Of a DNA stretch of 64,000 nt, positions 50,592 to 59,431 are shown piece by piece (the first letter of the stretch is position 1; every line of letters begins with the position of its first letter). The translations under genes and the position numbers were made by a program. The DNA comes from Paenibacillus sp. LHD-117 (lineage in GTDB: Bacteria; Bacillota; Bacilli; Paenibacillales; Paenibacillaceae). The stretch lies in NCBI RefSeq assembly GCF_030929555.1, contig NZ_JAVFVT010000036.1, positions 1 to 64,000 of the forward strand. The letters run 5' to 3'. A model generated the notes under the pieces. That model was not told where the DNA came from. It did no database searches and worked only from the letters and a program-made list of their open reading frames with translations.

Positions 50592-51755
50592 TCATCCTTC
50601 CCCGGATGGTTGATCCGGGGTTTGAGGTAACTTGCCATGGGAGCGCAGCCTTCCCTTCAGCAAAGTACCAAGCGTGAGTAGCAGCAACGGCAGCCCGACG
50701 GCGATCGGAAGCGCGATGAATGGCCAAACTTGCTCCAGGTACTCGATCGCGCGAAAATGGTCCTCGACGATCCAATAAGCGAACGCGCCCATCGCGAGAC
50801 CTACGGGAACGATTGTCGGCTTATGGCTGCCGATTCCGAAGATCTTGGCCATGCTAACCGAGCAGCCGTAAAGGCTGAACATGATCTCGAACAAAATGGG
50901 CAGAGAATACAACGCGATCATCACCATCTCGTACCGCTGCAAGAAATGGCCAATGTGGGCGTTGTGGGCCAGCTTCATGCAGGACAGGGTATATTGGCTC
51001 GTCACCTCCGCCGACAGGACGGCCGCTTCCAGAATGGACCAAATGATGATAAGAAGACCGCTTAACAAGATGCCGAGCGCCCCGACCTTGCCGCCTGAGC
51101 GCGGATGGTCCTTGACGAGCGGCATGACGAGCGCAGCGAGCATCGTGGCGAGCGCCCAGTCCGCGTCGAAGTGGATGCTCGCCCCAAGCGCGCGAGGGAA
51201 ACCGTCCTCCAGCACCGGAAGCAAATTCAAGATGTCGAATTCGTCGGTAGAGCCGATCACGATCATCACGTTCAGCAGGAAGATAAAAAACAGCCCCGCG
51301 AGCGCAATGCGCGCCATGACCTCCAGCCCGTAGTAGCAGCCGATCGCTCCTACGATAAGCGAAGCGAAGATGATCAGAGAAATGGGCATTTCGGGCAAAA
51401 AATATTCGTGGATATGGTACACGAACGTGATCATAATGGGTCCGAATCCCGCGAAAAACAGAACGAACACGAGCAGCGCGACCAGCTTGCCGAACCACCG
51501 GCCCAGCATCAGCTCCGCCGCCTCCATGAAGTCGCGGCCCGGCGTTCTGCGCACGACCAGGTAGGTTACGTACATCATAGCGACGCCTTGCAGCGTTCCG
51601 ACCAGCATAACGATCCACATGTCCTGTCCGACGATGCGCGCGACGACGCCTTGCGTCACTCCGATGGCCTTCACGTAAATGAGATTGACGATCATCGCGA
51701 TGAACATGCCGTTCGAAACCTGGATCCTCCATGGTTGCTTAGCCGTCCCCGTCAT
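50592..51755 (-). CDS. spore germination permease GerB-type (GerAB/GRKB), operon 1
   Basis: This is a 387-residue inner-spore-membrane protein with about ten helices of the APC-like GerAB fold. It begins WRIQVSNGMFIAMIVNLIYVKAIGVTQ and includes SYWIVEDHFRAIEYLEQVWPF-like segments. GerAB subunits bind the germinant. It is the third gene of the receptor operon, overlapping gerC by four bases (ATGA). The C-terminal tail is short and charged. The germinant is unknown. Confidence 0.93.
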   Translation of the reverse strand: MTGTAKQPWRIQVSNGMFIAMIVNLIYVKAIGVTQGVVARIVGQDMWIVMLVGTLQGVAMMYVTYLVVRRTPGRDFMEAAELMLGRWFGKLVALLVFVLFFAGFGPIMITFVYHIHEYFLPEMPISLIIFASLIVGAIGCYYGLEVMARIALAGLFFIFLLNVMIVIGSTDEFDILNLLPVLEDGFPRALGASIHFDADWALATMLAALVMPLVKDHPRSGGKVGALGILLSGLLIIIWSILEAAVLSAEVTSQYTLSCMKLAHNAHIGHFLQRYEMVMIALYSLPILFEIMFSLYGCSVSMAKIFGIGSHKPTIVPVGLAMGAFAYWIVEDHFRAIEYLEQVWPFIALPIAVGLPLLLLTLGTLLKGRLRSHGKLPQTPDQPSGEG

Positions 51756-52942
51756 CGTATCCCCGCCCCCACCGCTTTGACGACCCCGCTTTTGATTCGA
51801 ACCTCCGCTTCAACGCCGATCTCCGCCTCCGGGAAAACCTGGCTCCAGCGAGGGCCGAGCGTGCGCCATTCGGACGGGTACCGATTGCGGAACACATCGC
51901 CGAACTTTAGGAAGTCGGTGCCGAACTCCTCCTGAGCTTTGCCGATCACGACTTCGATTCTCTCCTTCATCTGCTTCTCCATTCTACTCTCGATTTCGCC
52001 GCGTATATCCGCCAGCGGCACGCCGCAGCCGCTCTCGACGATGTCCGCTTTCGTCTTCAGCCGCACCTGGAAGCTTGGATTCCCGTTCGCATAGGAAGCC
52101 GATACTTGAAAGCGGGCCTCCTTGAATTCCAGCGCAACCTTCTGCGCCGATTCGTTCGGACAGGCCACCACCTCGATGCCGCTCTTCAGCTTCTCCAGGA
52201 AAAACATGACGATGCGCGTATCCTTGTTCGACAACCAACCGACCATCTTCTCGCCGTTGAACACAGCCGAGCCTGCAAGCTCCACCTGTCGGATGGAGCC
52301 GTGCTCGCCCGGCTTCTTGTTCGAGATCCCTCTCGGCATGAGCTGGATGCGTGCGAGTACCGGCTGGGCGGAGTCGCTCTGGAACGCCTCTTCCAAATTC
52401 ATCATGTTGCTCGCCAGCGTCTGCCCGGCGACGTCGTTGCCTTCGAACAGCCGGTTGAGAGCCTCGCCGGGCACGACCTCGAGTCCCGTGATCGTGGAGA
52501 CGACCTCCGCCGGGGAATCGGGCGTCACCGCCACCCATGTGTTCATGCGCAGCTCATGATTGCGTGTGAAAAAATCGATCATGTCCCTGATGCCCCGTCG
52601 CGCGTATTGTTCGTCCATGACGATTACGAAATTATGGGCCCAGTAGACGCGGCGGGACGAGAATCGGCCCAGATTGCGAATCGCGTCGAAGATGCTTTTG
52701 CCTTCGGCGCTGACGGAGTAGATCGGCTCCCCTGTCCCTCCGGCCGGCGCGCCGGTCTGGCCTCTGGCATCCGCAGGACGAATAATCTGTACGGACAGCT
52801 TCACGTTGCCGGGCCGGCTGCCTTCTTGCAATCCGACCGCGGTCACGATCGCCAGCTCGTTGATTTGCCGCAGGCCCATGCAGGAAGACAGGAGAGGGAC
52901 GACGAGAAGCAGAACAATCGCCGAGAGCATCGGCCGTTTCAT
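51752..52942 (-). CDS. Ger(x)C-family germination lipoprotein, operon 1
   Basis: This is a 396-residue lipoprotein of the spore germinant receptor. The signal peptide has lipobox LSSC, with Cys21. Family blocks: GLRQINELAIVTAVGLQEG, YSVSAEGKSIFDAIRNLGRFSSRRVYWAHNFVIVMDEQYARRGI and, at the end, EWRTLGPRWSQVFPEAEIGVEAEVRIKSGVV. The start is the ATG at 52942, overlapping the gerA stop by four bases (ATGA). The same frame is open much further upstream, but only as a shadow of gerA. It is the C subunit, anchored to the outer face of the inner spore membrane. Confidence 0.95.
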   Translation of the reverse strand: MKRPMLSAIVLLLVVPLLSSCMGLRQINELAIVTAVGLQEGSRPGNVKLSVQIIRPADARGQTGAPAGGTGEPIYSVSAEGKSIFDAIRNLGRFSSRRVYWAHNFVIVMDEQYARRGIRDMIDFFTRNHELRMNTWVAVTPDSPAEVVSTITGLEVVPGEALNRLFEGNDVAGQTLASNMMNLEEAFQSDSAQPVLARIQLMPRGISNKKPGEHGSIRQVELAGSAVFNGEKMVGWLSNKDTRIVMFFLEKLKSGIEVVACPNESAQKVALEFKEARFQVSASYANGNPSFQVRLKTKADIVESGCGVPLADIRGEIESRMEKQMKERIEVVIGKAQEEFGTDFLKFGDVFRNRYPSEWRTLGPRWSQVFPEAEIGVEAEVRIKSGVVKAVGAGIR

Positions 52943-54483
52943 GCGCCCCCCTCCTTCGGCTTCGCGGGCATCTGCATCTCGCCCATTCTCTGCTTGTCCT
53001 TTGCGGTTTCCGGCCGCTCGTCCATCATCCAGATCGGTACCCTTAGCACCATGTCGCGCTGGTCGGAGGGTCGGTACGGGCTTGCCGGCGTCAAATACGA
53101 TACGCCAAATGAGCGAAGCGAGAGGGCGTGCAGCAGGATGATGAAGAACATCGTCGTGAAACCGAGCAGACCGAGCATGCCCGAAGCGAGGAGCAGCGGG
53201 AATCGGAGCAGCCGAATGGCCAGAGAGGACGAATAGCTTGGAGTCGCGAACGACGAGATGCCTGTCACCGCCACGATAATGACCATGAACGGGGATATCA
53301 GACCCGCTTGCACCGCCGCCTGTCCGATAATGAGCGAGCCGACGATGCTGACCGCCTGACCGATCGGCTTCGGCATGCGAAGGCCCGCTTCCCGCATAAG
53401 CTCGAAGGCGAATTCCATGATCAGCGCTTCCAGCAGAACGGGGAACGGCACGACCTCCCGGCCGGAAGCAATGGTGAGCGCGAGCGACGTCGGAATCATC
53501 TCGTGATGGAAGGACACGAGCATGACATAGATCGACGGCAGCAGCAGGCTGATCAAAAACGCCACATAACGCACGAGGCGAAAAAAAGTGCCCACCCAGA
53601 AGCGATGATAATAATCGTCGGGCGCCTGGAAGTATTGCCAGAAGAATGTCGGCACGATCAGCACGAAAGGCGTCGTGTCGATAAAGATCGCCACGCGTCC
53701 CTCCAGCAGGGCCGAGGCTACCCTGTCCGGCCGCTCGGTGCTTTGCACCAGATCGAAGGGCGAGAGCGGCGAATCTTCGATAAGCTCCTCGATGTTGCCG
53801 CTCTCCAGTATGGCGTCGATCTTGATCCTCTGCAGGCGCCGCCTCACTTCGGCGACAAGCTCCTCCTTGGCTATATCCGCGATGTAAGCGACATTGACAT
53901 CCGTTCGCGACCGTTCGCCGACAACCATTCCTTCGAAGCGAAGCATCGGGTCCTTGAGCCGTCTGCGTACCATGGCGGTATTGCTGCGGATGCATTCCGT
54001 GAAACCGTCTCGCGGCCCGCGCACGTTGTTCTCCGACGATGGCTCCTCGATGGCCCGTTCCTTGGGGGCGCGGGTGCAGACCAGCAGCGCCTCCTCGGCC
54101 TCTTCGAACATGACAAGCGTATCGCCCGCGACAATGCCCGAGATGCCTTCTCCCAGCATCTCGCATGTAGAGATGGAAGGACTGACCAGCTTCCGCTTGC
54201 CGATCTCCTTCGGCGACAGACGGTTGCCATCCGCGCCTTCATTCCCGCGCGGCTCCAGCAGCCCTTCCAGCAATCCTTCCACGATTGAAACGTCCGTGAG
54301 ACCCTCCAAGCTAATGAACGCGCCGCGAGAAGATGGTTGCCCGTTCCCGCCAAGCTCGAACTCCCGCACCGAAATGTCGACGCTATGCCCCAAGATGCGG
54401 ATAATCTCTTTCACGTTGGCGTCCAAGTCAGGCTTGAACCGCTCCTTCAGTCTCTCGCCAAGCTTCTCTTGCGCGGCATTCAT
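52939..54483 (-). CDS. spore germination protein GerA-type (GerAA/GRKA), operon 1
   Basis: This is a 514-residue receptor A subunit: an N-terminal soluble domain (about 1-290) with GPRDGFTECIRSNTAMVRRRL and the ALLEGRVAIFIDTTPFVLIVPTFFW entry helix, then five or six membrane helices (e.g. EVVPFPVLLEALIMEFAFELMREAGLRMPKPIGQAVSIVG) and a cytoplasmic tail. GerAA proteins form pentameric channels that release ions when the germinant binds. The ATG at 54483 has GGGAGGAGG eight bases upstream; the frame upstream to 54528 lacks a ribosome site. It is the first gene of the operon, divergent from operon 2. Confidence 0.95.
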   Translation of the reverse strand: MNAAQEKLGERLKERFKPDLDANVKEIIRILGHSVDISVREFELGGNGQPSSRGAFISLEGLTDVSIVEGLLEGLLEPRGNEGADGNRLSPKEIGKRKLVSPSISTCEMLGEGISGIVAGDTLVMFEEAEEALLVCTRAPKERAIEEPSSENNVRGPRDGFTECIRSNTAMVRRRLKDPMLRFEGMVVGERSRTDVNVAYIADIAKEELVAEVRRRLQRIKIDAILESGNIEELIEDSPLSPFDLVQSTERPDRVASALLEGRVAIFIDTTPFVLIVPTFFWQYFQAPDDYYHRFWVGTFFRLVRYVAFLISLLLPSIYVMLVSFHHEMIPTSLALTIASGREVVPFPVLLEALIMEFAFELMREAGLRMPKPIGQAVSIVGSLIIGQAAVQAGLISPFMVIIVAVTGISSFATPSYSSSLAIRLLRFPLLLASGMLGLLGFTTMFFIILLHALSLRSFGVSYLTPASPYRPSDQRDMVLRVPIWMMDERPETAKDKQRMGEMQMPAKPKEGGA

Positions 54484-54584
54484 CCAGGATGCCTCCTCCC
54501 TGTAGAAATGGTATAAACAGGATGACAAGGGCTACACTAACCAACGAGCGCAAGCTGAACACTTCAGAGGAAGGGGCCGCCCGA

Positions 54585-54767
54585 ATGGATTTCTATCACT
54601 CTTGGTTTTATATGCATGTGCTGAATACCAAATGGCTGTTGTGGACGATCGTGGCGTCGGTGCTCGCCGCGCATCTGCTGCTGCCCATTATCATCTGGTA
54701 CACGACGGCCGGGAAGAACTGGATAAGGAAGTTTCGAAATTATCGCAGGCAGCGGCAAGGCACGTAA
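54585..54767 (+). CDS. small single-pass membrane protein
   Basis: This is a 60-residue protein with one clear membrane helix (LWTIVASVLAAHLLLPIIIWY), an aromatic N-terminus (MDFYHSWFYMHV) and a basic C-terminus (NYRRQRQ). The ATG at 54585 follows AGGAAGGGG. It lies between the two divergent germination operons, in the direction of operon 2, 173 bp before gerA. It is not similar to the two D-type proteins. It may be a receptor accessory, but the function is unknown. Confidence 0.6.
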   Translation: MDFYHSWFYMHVLNTKWLLWTIVASVLAAHLLLPIIIWYTTAGKNWIRKFRNYRRQRQGT

Positions 54768-54940
54768 CTTCGCAAAGTTAGAAATTGGATACAAAGTCTG
54801 GTCATAGTGTCCCGTAAGCGCATCTAATTTATTCCTTTTGACGCGGATGCCGCTTCCAGGCGCCTCCTCTGCCGCGCGTATATTCCATTTCCATTTGGTG
54901 AAGACAGATAAGGCAGCGTACAAGCGAAAGGAATGCGATC

Positions 54941-56476
54941 ATGGTTGCTCACGAGGCGTTATCGGCAAGCTTGGAACAGAATATCGCACATATCCGGACG
55001 AAGCTCGGGAACAGCAGCGACTTGGTGTCGAGGAAAATCCGCATCGGCAAGGAACGGCCGCTTCATGCCGCCATTTTCTATACCGACGGCTTGACCGATG
55101 CGAAAGCCGTTCAGAACTTCATCATGGAATCGCTGATGCTCGATGTACGCAGCGCTGACTTCGACGACATGCAGCGCGCCGGCCACAATATCATCCATGC
55201 TTTGCAGGAGCGGATTCTGACCGCCGGCGATATCATCGAGGTGACCGAATACGCCGCGCTGTTCAAATGCCTGTTATCCGGAGGCGTCATTCTGCTGCTC
55301 GACAATTACGCGACCGGCATCTCGATCGGAAGCATGCGCGATTGGAAGGAACGCGGCGTCACCGAGTCTTCGACGGAGACGGTTATTCGCGGGCCCAAGG
55401 AAAGCTTCACGGAAAACCTGCGGATCAATACCTCCTTGCTGCGCCGGAAGATCAGGGATCCGAACCTATGGCTCGAAACCAAACAAATCGGCAAGGTCAC
55501 GCAGACCGACGTGGCCGTTATGTATATCAAAGGAATCGCGAGCGAGAAGGTGCTGAAAGAGGTTCATCTGCGCCTCGGCCGCATCGATATCGACGGCATT
55601 CTGGAGAGCGGTTACGTCGAGGAATTAATCGAGGACGAGGCCTATACGCCGTTCCCGACCATCTACCACTCCGAACGTCCGGATGTCATCGCCGCCGAGC
55701 TGCTGGAGGGCAAGATCGCCATTATGATCGACGGGACGCCGATGGTCATGATCGTGCCGGCCTTATTCATTTCGTTCATGCACGCGGCGGAGGATTATTA
55801 CCAACGATCCATTATCGCCTCGCTTATCCGGATGCTTCGCTTCATTTGCATCGTCATCGCGCTGCTCGGGCCATCCCTGTACATCGCCGTTACGACCTTC
55901 CATCAGGAGATGCTGCCCACCCAACTGCTGATCGGCCTAGCCGCCCAGCGGGAGGGCGTTCCGTTCCCCGCGTTCATCGAGGCGTTTATTATGGAGGTTA
56001 CGTTCGAAATATTGCGGGAAGCCGGCCTCCGGATGCCGAAGGCGATCGCCCAGACCGTCTCGATCGTCGGCACCCTGGTCATCGGCACCGCGGCCGTCGA
56101 AGCCGGCATCATCTCCGCCGCCATGGTCATCGTCGTATCGGTCACGGCCATCTCCAGCTTCGTATTGCCGGCCTTCGACCTCTCGCTGTCGTTCCGGATG
56201 CTTCGGTTCCCGCTCATGATGCTTGCCGCCTCCTTCGGGCTGTTCGGCATCATCGTGGGCATCATCGCGATCGTTCTACACATGTGCAGCCTGCGCTCCT
56301 TCGGCGTGCCCTACATGAGCCCTATCGCTCCCTTCAATCTCGAAGGAAACAAGGATACGGTCGTGCGGCTGCCTTGGTGGACCATGCTGACCCGTCCCCG
56401 GCTGATCGCCAAAACCAATCGCGTTCGCGGACGTAATCAGGCACCGCACCCGCCGAAGAACAAATCGAAAGGTTGA
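54941..56476 (+). CDS. spore germination protein GerA-type (GerAA/GRKA), operon 2
   Basis: This is a 511-residue A subunit with the same layout as operon 1's: soluble domain (VTESSTETVIRGPKESFTENLRINT), ELLEGKIAIMIDGTPMVMIVPALF, then membrane helices (EGVPFPAFIEAFIMEVTFEILREAGLRMPKAIAQTVSIVG) and a Lys/Pro-rich tail (RNQAPHPPKNKSKG). The ATG at 54941 follows AAAGGAATGCG. It is the first gene of a six-gene operon and is followed after 6 bp by gerC. Confidence 0.95.
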   Translation: MVAHEALSASLEQNIAHIRTKLGNSSDLVSRKIRIGKERPLHAAIFYTDGLTDAKAVQNFIMESLMLDVRSADFDDMQRAGHNIIHALQERILTAGDIIEVTEYAALFKCLLSGGVILLLDNYATGISIGSMRDWKERGVTESSTETVIRGPKESFTENLRINTSLLRRKIRDPNLWLETKQIGKVTQTDVAVMYIKGIASEKVLKEVHLRLGRIDIDGILESGYVEELIEDEAYTPFPTIYHSERPDVIAAELLEGKIAIMIDGTPMVMIVPALFISFMHAAEDYYQRSIIASLIRMLRFICIVIALLGPSLYIAVTTFHQEMLPTQLLIGLAAQREGVPFPAFIEAFIMEVTFEILREAGLRMPKAIAQTVSIVGTLVIGTAAVEAGIISAAMVIVVSVTAISSFVLPAFDLSLSFRMLRFPLMMLAASFGLFGIIVGIIAIVLHMCSLRSFGVPYMSPIAPFNLEGNKDTVVRLPWWTMLTRPRLIAKTNRVRGRNQAPHPPKNKSKG

Positions 56477-56482
56477 CCGCGC

Positions 56483-57694
56483 ATGCAGAGCAAGAGCTTG
56501 ATCGCCCTACTCATACTTTCGATGCTGTTCGTCTCCGGCTGCTGGAATCGCCGGGAGCTGAACGAGCTCGCGATCGCGGTCGGCATCGCCATCGACAAAG
56601 CCGGCGACCGGTACAAGGTGTCCGTCCAGGTCGTCGAGCCGAACGAGATCGCGGGCAAGAAGGGCGGAGCCGTCTCGCCGGTCACGATGTACCAAAGCAC
56701 GGGGCGCAGCATCTTCGAGGCGGGACGGCGAATGACGACGGTCAGCCCGCGCAAAATCTACTACTCCCATCTGCGGATGCTCGTCATCGGCGAAGAGGTA
56801 GCGCGCGACGGCATCGGCAACGTGCTGGATTTCCTCTCGAGGGATCACGAGCTTCGGACCGATTATTTTATCGCCGTAGCCAAACATACGACCGCGGAGA
56901 ACACGCTCAAAATATTAACCCCGATCGAACGGATTCCGGCCGTCAAGCTGTATTCGACGCTGGAATCGTCCGAGAAGGCTTGGGCCCCGACGACGACCGT
57001 CACTTTGGACGAGCTCTTGACTACGCTAGTCAGCTCTGGGAGGCAAGCCGTGCTAACCGGTCTGCAAGTAATAGGGGATCAAAAGACGGGAGAAAAGAGG
57101 CAAAACTTGCAGACGGTGAAGGGAAACACGAAATTGCGATATTCCGGCATCGCCGTCTTCAAGGCCGACAAGCTGATCGGTTGGCTGAGCGAAGAGGAGA
57201 GCAAAGCCTATGCGTATATCAACAATACGCTCGACAGTACGTCGGGAGTCGTTCAATGTCCGGACGGCGGCGGGATCGCCACCGGTGAAATCATTCGGTC
57301 CGACACGAAAGTGAAGGGCAAAATGATCGATCAGACTCCGCATATCTACATCGACGTGCGGTCGGAATTGAACGTCGCCGAAGTGCAGTGCTCGATCGAC
57401 CTGACTCGCACGGATACAATCGCCAAGCTCGAGCAGCTTACGAACGCGAAGGTGAAAACATTCATCGAACGAACGATCAAGACGGTTCAAACCAAGTACA
57501 AGGTCGATATTTTCGGTTTCGGCGAGGTGATCCGGCGCGAGGATCCGATGGCTTGGCGAACGCTAAAGCACGATTGGGACAAGACGTTCCGGAAGGTTCA
57601 GGTGCACGTGACGGTGGAGAACAAAATACGCCGGCTCGGAACCGTCAACAATTCCTTCATTGAAGAAATGAACAAAGCGAAACAAACGGAATGA
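56483..57694 (+). CDS. Ger(x)C-family germination lipoprotein, operon 2
   Basis: This is a 403-residue C subunit. Lipobox VSGC, with Cys20; then NRRELNELAIAVGIAIDKAGD, MYQSTGRSIFEAGRRMTTVSPRKIYYSHLRMLVIGEEVARDGI and, at the end, DPMAWRTLKHDWDKTFRKVQVHVTVENKIRRLG, all typical of Ger(x)C. It is closely packed between gerA (6 bp) and a D-type gene (10 bp). Confidence 0.95.
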   Translation: MQSKSLIALLILSMLFVSGCWNRRELNELAIAVGIAIDKAGDRYKVSVQVVEPNEIAGKKGGAVSPVTMYQSTGRSIFEAGRRMTTVSPRKIYYSHLRMLVIGEEVARDGIGNVLDFLSRDHELRTDYFIAVAKHTTAENTLKILTPIERIPAVKLYSTLESSEKAWAPTTTVTLDELLTTLVSSGRQAVLTGLQVIGDQKTGEKRQNLQTVKGNTKLRYSGIAVFKADKLIGWLSEEESKAYAYINNTLDSTSGVVQCPDGGGIATGEIIRSDTKVKGKMIDQTPHIYIDVRSELNVAEVQCSIDLTRTDTIAKLEQLTNAKVKTFIERTIKTVQTKYKVDIFGFGEVIRREDPMAWRTLKHDWDKTFRKVQVHVTVENKIRRLGTVNNSFIEEMNKAKQTE

Positions 57695-57704
57695 GGAATC
57701 GCTT

Positions 57705-57938
57705 ATGAAGACGATCGCGGCTATCGTGATCTTATCCGCCCTAGCGGCCGCCTACGAGCTTCCGTCGCTGCGAAAGGACGGGCGGCGCAAGGAGATCTGG
57801 GCGTTCTCGCTGCTGCTCCTGTTCGGAGCCGGGCTCGCGACCGCCCAATCGCTGAACGTCCGGCTGCCGAATCCGATGGAGTGGGTCGTCGCCATCTTCG
57901 GGCCCGCTTCCGGGTGGCTCGACGCCGTGCTGTCGTAA
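57705..57938 (+). CDS. GerD-subunit-like small membrane protein (first copy)
   Basis: This is a 77-residue protein with two membrane helices (IAAIVILSALAAAYELP and FSLLLLFGAGLATAQSL), joined by a basic loop (LRKDGRRKEIWAF), then LPNPMEWVVAIFGPASGWLDAVL. Small two-helix 'D' proteins are known in several Bacillus germinant-receptor operons, where they modulate receptor activity. Its paralogue lies at 59182. The ATG follows GAGGAATCGC. Assignment rests on size, topology and operon position. Confidence 0.75.
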   Translation: MKTIAAIVILSALAAAYELPSLRKDGRRKEIWAFSLLLLFGAGLATAQSLNVRLPNPMEWVVAIFGPASGWLDAVLS

Positions 57939-57976
57939 TAACCGAACGAACCATTGCTGCCTAAGGGGGTGAACCC

Positions 57977-59158
57977 GTGCCGAATTCCGTCATTATCAGC
58001 GCGCGCCAATATGCCGCTCTAGTATTCTTGTACATCATCGGCAGCGCCATCTTGATCATTCCGGCCACGATCGCTTCAGCGGCTAAGCAAGATGCCTGGC
58101 TCTCCGGCATGCTGGCCTTGGCCGCGGCATTGCTGATCCTGCCATTGTACCGCGCCTTGGGATCGCGCTTCGCCGGCGCCGGCATGATCCCGTTCGTCGA
58201 AGCTTTATTGGGCCGCTGGGCGGGCGCATTCGTCATGCTCCTGTTCATCGCGGCAGCGCCATTCCAGATCGCCGCCATGACGCTCCGCAATATCGGCGAC
58301 TTCCTGACGACGCAGATCATGCCGGAGACGCCGATCCAGGCCATCCATATCCTGTTCCTATGTATCGTCGTCATGGGCGTTCGGCTGGGTCTGGAGCCGA
58401 TCGCGCGGACGGCCGAAATTTTTTTGCCCTACGTCGTCTTACTATTGGTGTTGCTCGTGAGCATGGTCTCTCCTCATATCAAGCCGGTAAACATCCTACC
58501 GTTATTGGAGAACGGCATCAAGCCTGTCCTGAAAGGCAGCCTCCCCCTGCTCGCCTTTCCGTTCCTGGAATGCGCCTTCCTCATCATGCTGCTTCCGTCC
58601 GTGCAGAAGAGCAAGGAGGGTGGCCGCGCTTTGCTGAAGGGCGTCCTGTTCGGCGGCATCGTGCTCGTGATCGTCACGTTGTTGTCCATTCTCGTCCATG
58701 GCCCGTCGATTACGGCCAGGCAGATATTTCCCAGCTATATTCTAGCGCGGAAAATCAACATTGCCGGCATTATCGACCGCATCGAAATCATCGTGGCGTT
58801 CATCTGGTTCATTTCGGCTTATATCCGGCTAACCATTCTCGTCTATATTACGGCGACAGGCCTGGCCGAGACGTTCCGCCTCAAGGACCATCGAAGCTTG
58901 GCCATGCCGCTGGCGTTCATTCTGCTGACGTTCTCCATCGTGGTGATGCCGAACATGTCCTTCAATATCGAGCTCGTTCCGGTCTGGTCCGTCTTCTCGC
59001 TCCTATGGGGCGTCTGCTTCCCATTGTTGCTGCTCGTCATCGCCGCCATCCGGGGGCCGGTCCTTGCGCCTACAGCTCCCGGTTCCGTTACCGATTCCGT
59101 TTCCGACTCCGGATCCGATTCCGGTTCCGATTCCGGCTCCGGAGCCGATCGAACGTAG
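57977..59158 (+). CDS. spore germination permease GerB-type, operon 2, first copy
   Basis: This is a 393-residue B subunit with about ten helices, starting ISARQYAALVFLYIIGSAILIIPATIASAAKQDAW, the GerAB signature. It ends in an unusual acidic-serine repeat VTDSVSDSGSDSGSDSGSGAD, encoded by 12-bp tandem DNA repeats at 59081-59150, which is absent from the other two GerB proteins here. The GTG at 57977 follows AAGGGGG. It overlaps nothing and is followed by a D-type gene. Confidence 0.93.
   Translation: MPNSVIISARQYAALVFLYIIGSAILIIPATIASAAKQDAWLSGMLALAAALLILPLYRALGSRFAGAGMIPFVEALLGRWAGAFVMLLFIAAAPFQIAAMTLRNIGDFLTTQIMPETPIQAIHILFLCIVVMGVRLGLEPIARTAEIFLPYVVLLLVLLVSMVSPHIKPVNILPLLENGIKPVLKGSLPLLAFPFLECAFLIMLLPSVQKSKEGGRALLKGVLFGGIVLVIVTLLSILVHGPSITARQIFPSYILARKINIAGIIDRIEIIVAFIWFISAYIRLTILVYITATGLAETFRLKDHRSLAMPLAFILLTFSIVVMPNMSFNIELVPVWSVFSLLWGVCFPLLLLVIAAIRGPVLAPTAPGSVTDSVSDSGSDSGSDSGSGADRT
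59081..59150 (+). repeat. 12-bp tandem repeat inside gerB (Asp-Ser-Gly-Ser tail)
   Basis: Five and a half tandem 12-bp units (GGTTCCGTTACC, GATTCCGTTTCC, GACTCCGGATCC, GATTCCGGTTCC, GATTCCGGCTCC) encode four-residue repeats DSGS/DSVS at the C-terminus of the first GerB. Unit number changes would keep the frame. Confidence 0.9.
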
Positions 59159-59181
59159 CTGCGAAAGGAGCCCTTCCGCTT

Positions 59182-59421
59182 ATGCTGTCTGTTATCGTCG
59201 TCGTATGCGCGGCAGCGGCCCTTGCCCTGCTCGAGGTTCCGAAGCTGCTGAAGCGCAAGTGGATAAAGGAAACCTGGGCATTCTCCATCTGCCTGGCCGC
59301 AGGTCTCGCGATGTGCGTGCTGGTGATCTTGCACGTGCCGATGCCCAACCCGGTCGACTGGCTGCGGACGTTGTACACGCCCGTCAGCCAAGCGATCGAC
59401 GATTTACTCGGATTGAAATGA
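59182..59421 (+). CDS. GerD-subunit-like small membrane protein (second copy)
   Basis: This is a 79-residue protein with two helices (VIVVVCAAAALALLEVP; FSICLAAGLAMCVLVIL), a basic loop LLKRKWIKETWAF and the C-terminal MPNPVDWLRTLYTPVSQAIDDLL. It aligns with the first copy (ELPSLRKDGRRKEIWAF versus EVPKLLKRKWIKETWAF; LPNPMEWV versus MPNPVDWL), so the D-B pair of genes was duplicated in this operon. The ATG at 59182 follows AAAGGAG. The surrounding long frame (58360 on) is a shadow of gerB. Confidence 0.75.
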   Translation: MLSVIVVVCAAAALALLEVPKLLKRKWIKETWAFSICLAAGLAMCVLVILHVPMPNPVDWLRTLYTPVSQAIDDLLGLK

Positions 59422-59431
59422 GGGAACTTCC

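Noticed and set aside
51752..54166. 804-residue open frame spanning gerC and upstream
   Set aside because: The upstream half is an out-of-frame shadow of gerA; the real GerC starts at 52942 with a signal peptide and an ATGA overlap.
58360..59421. 353-codon frame ending with the second D-type protein
   Set aside because: Only the last 80 codons (from 59182, with AAAGGAG) are real; the rest is a frame shadow of gerB.
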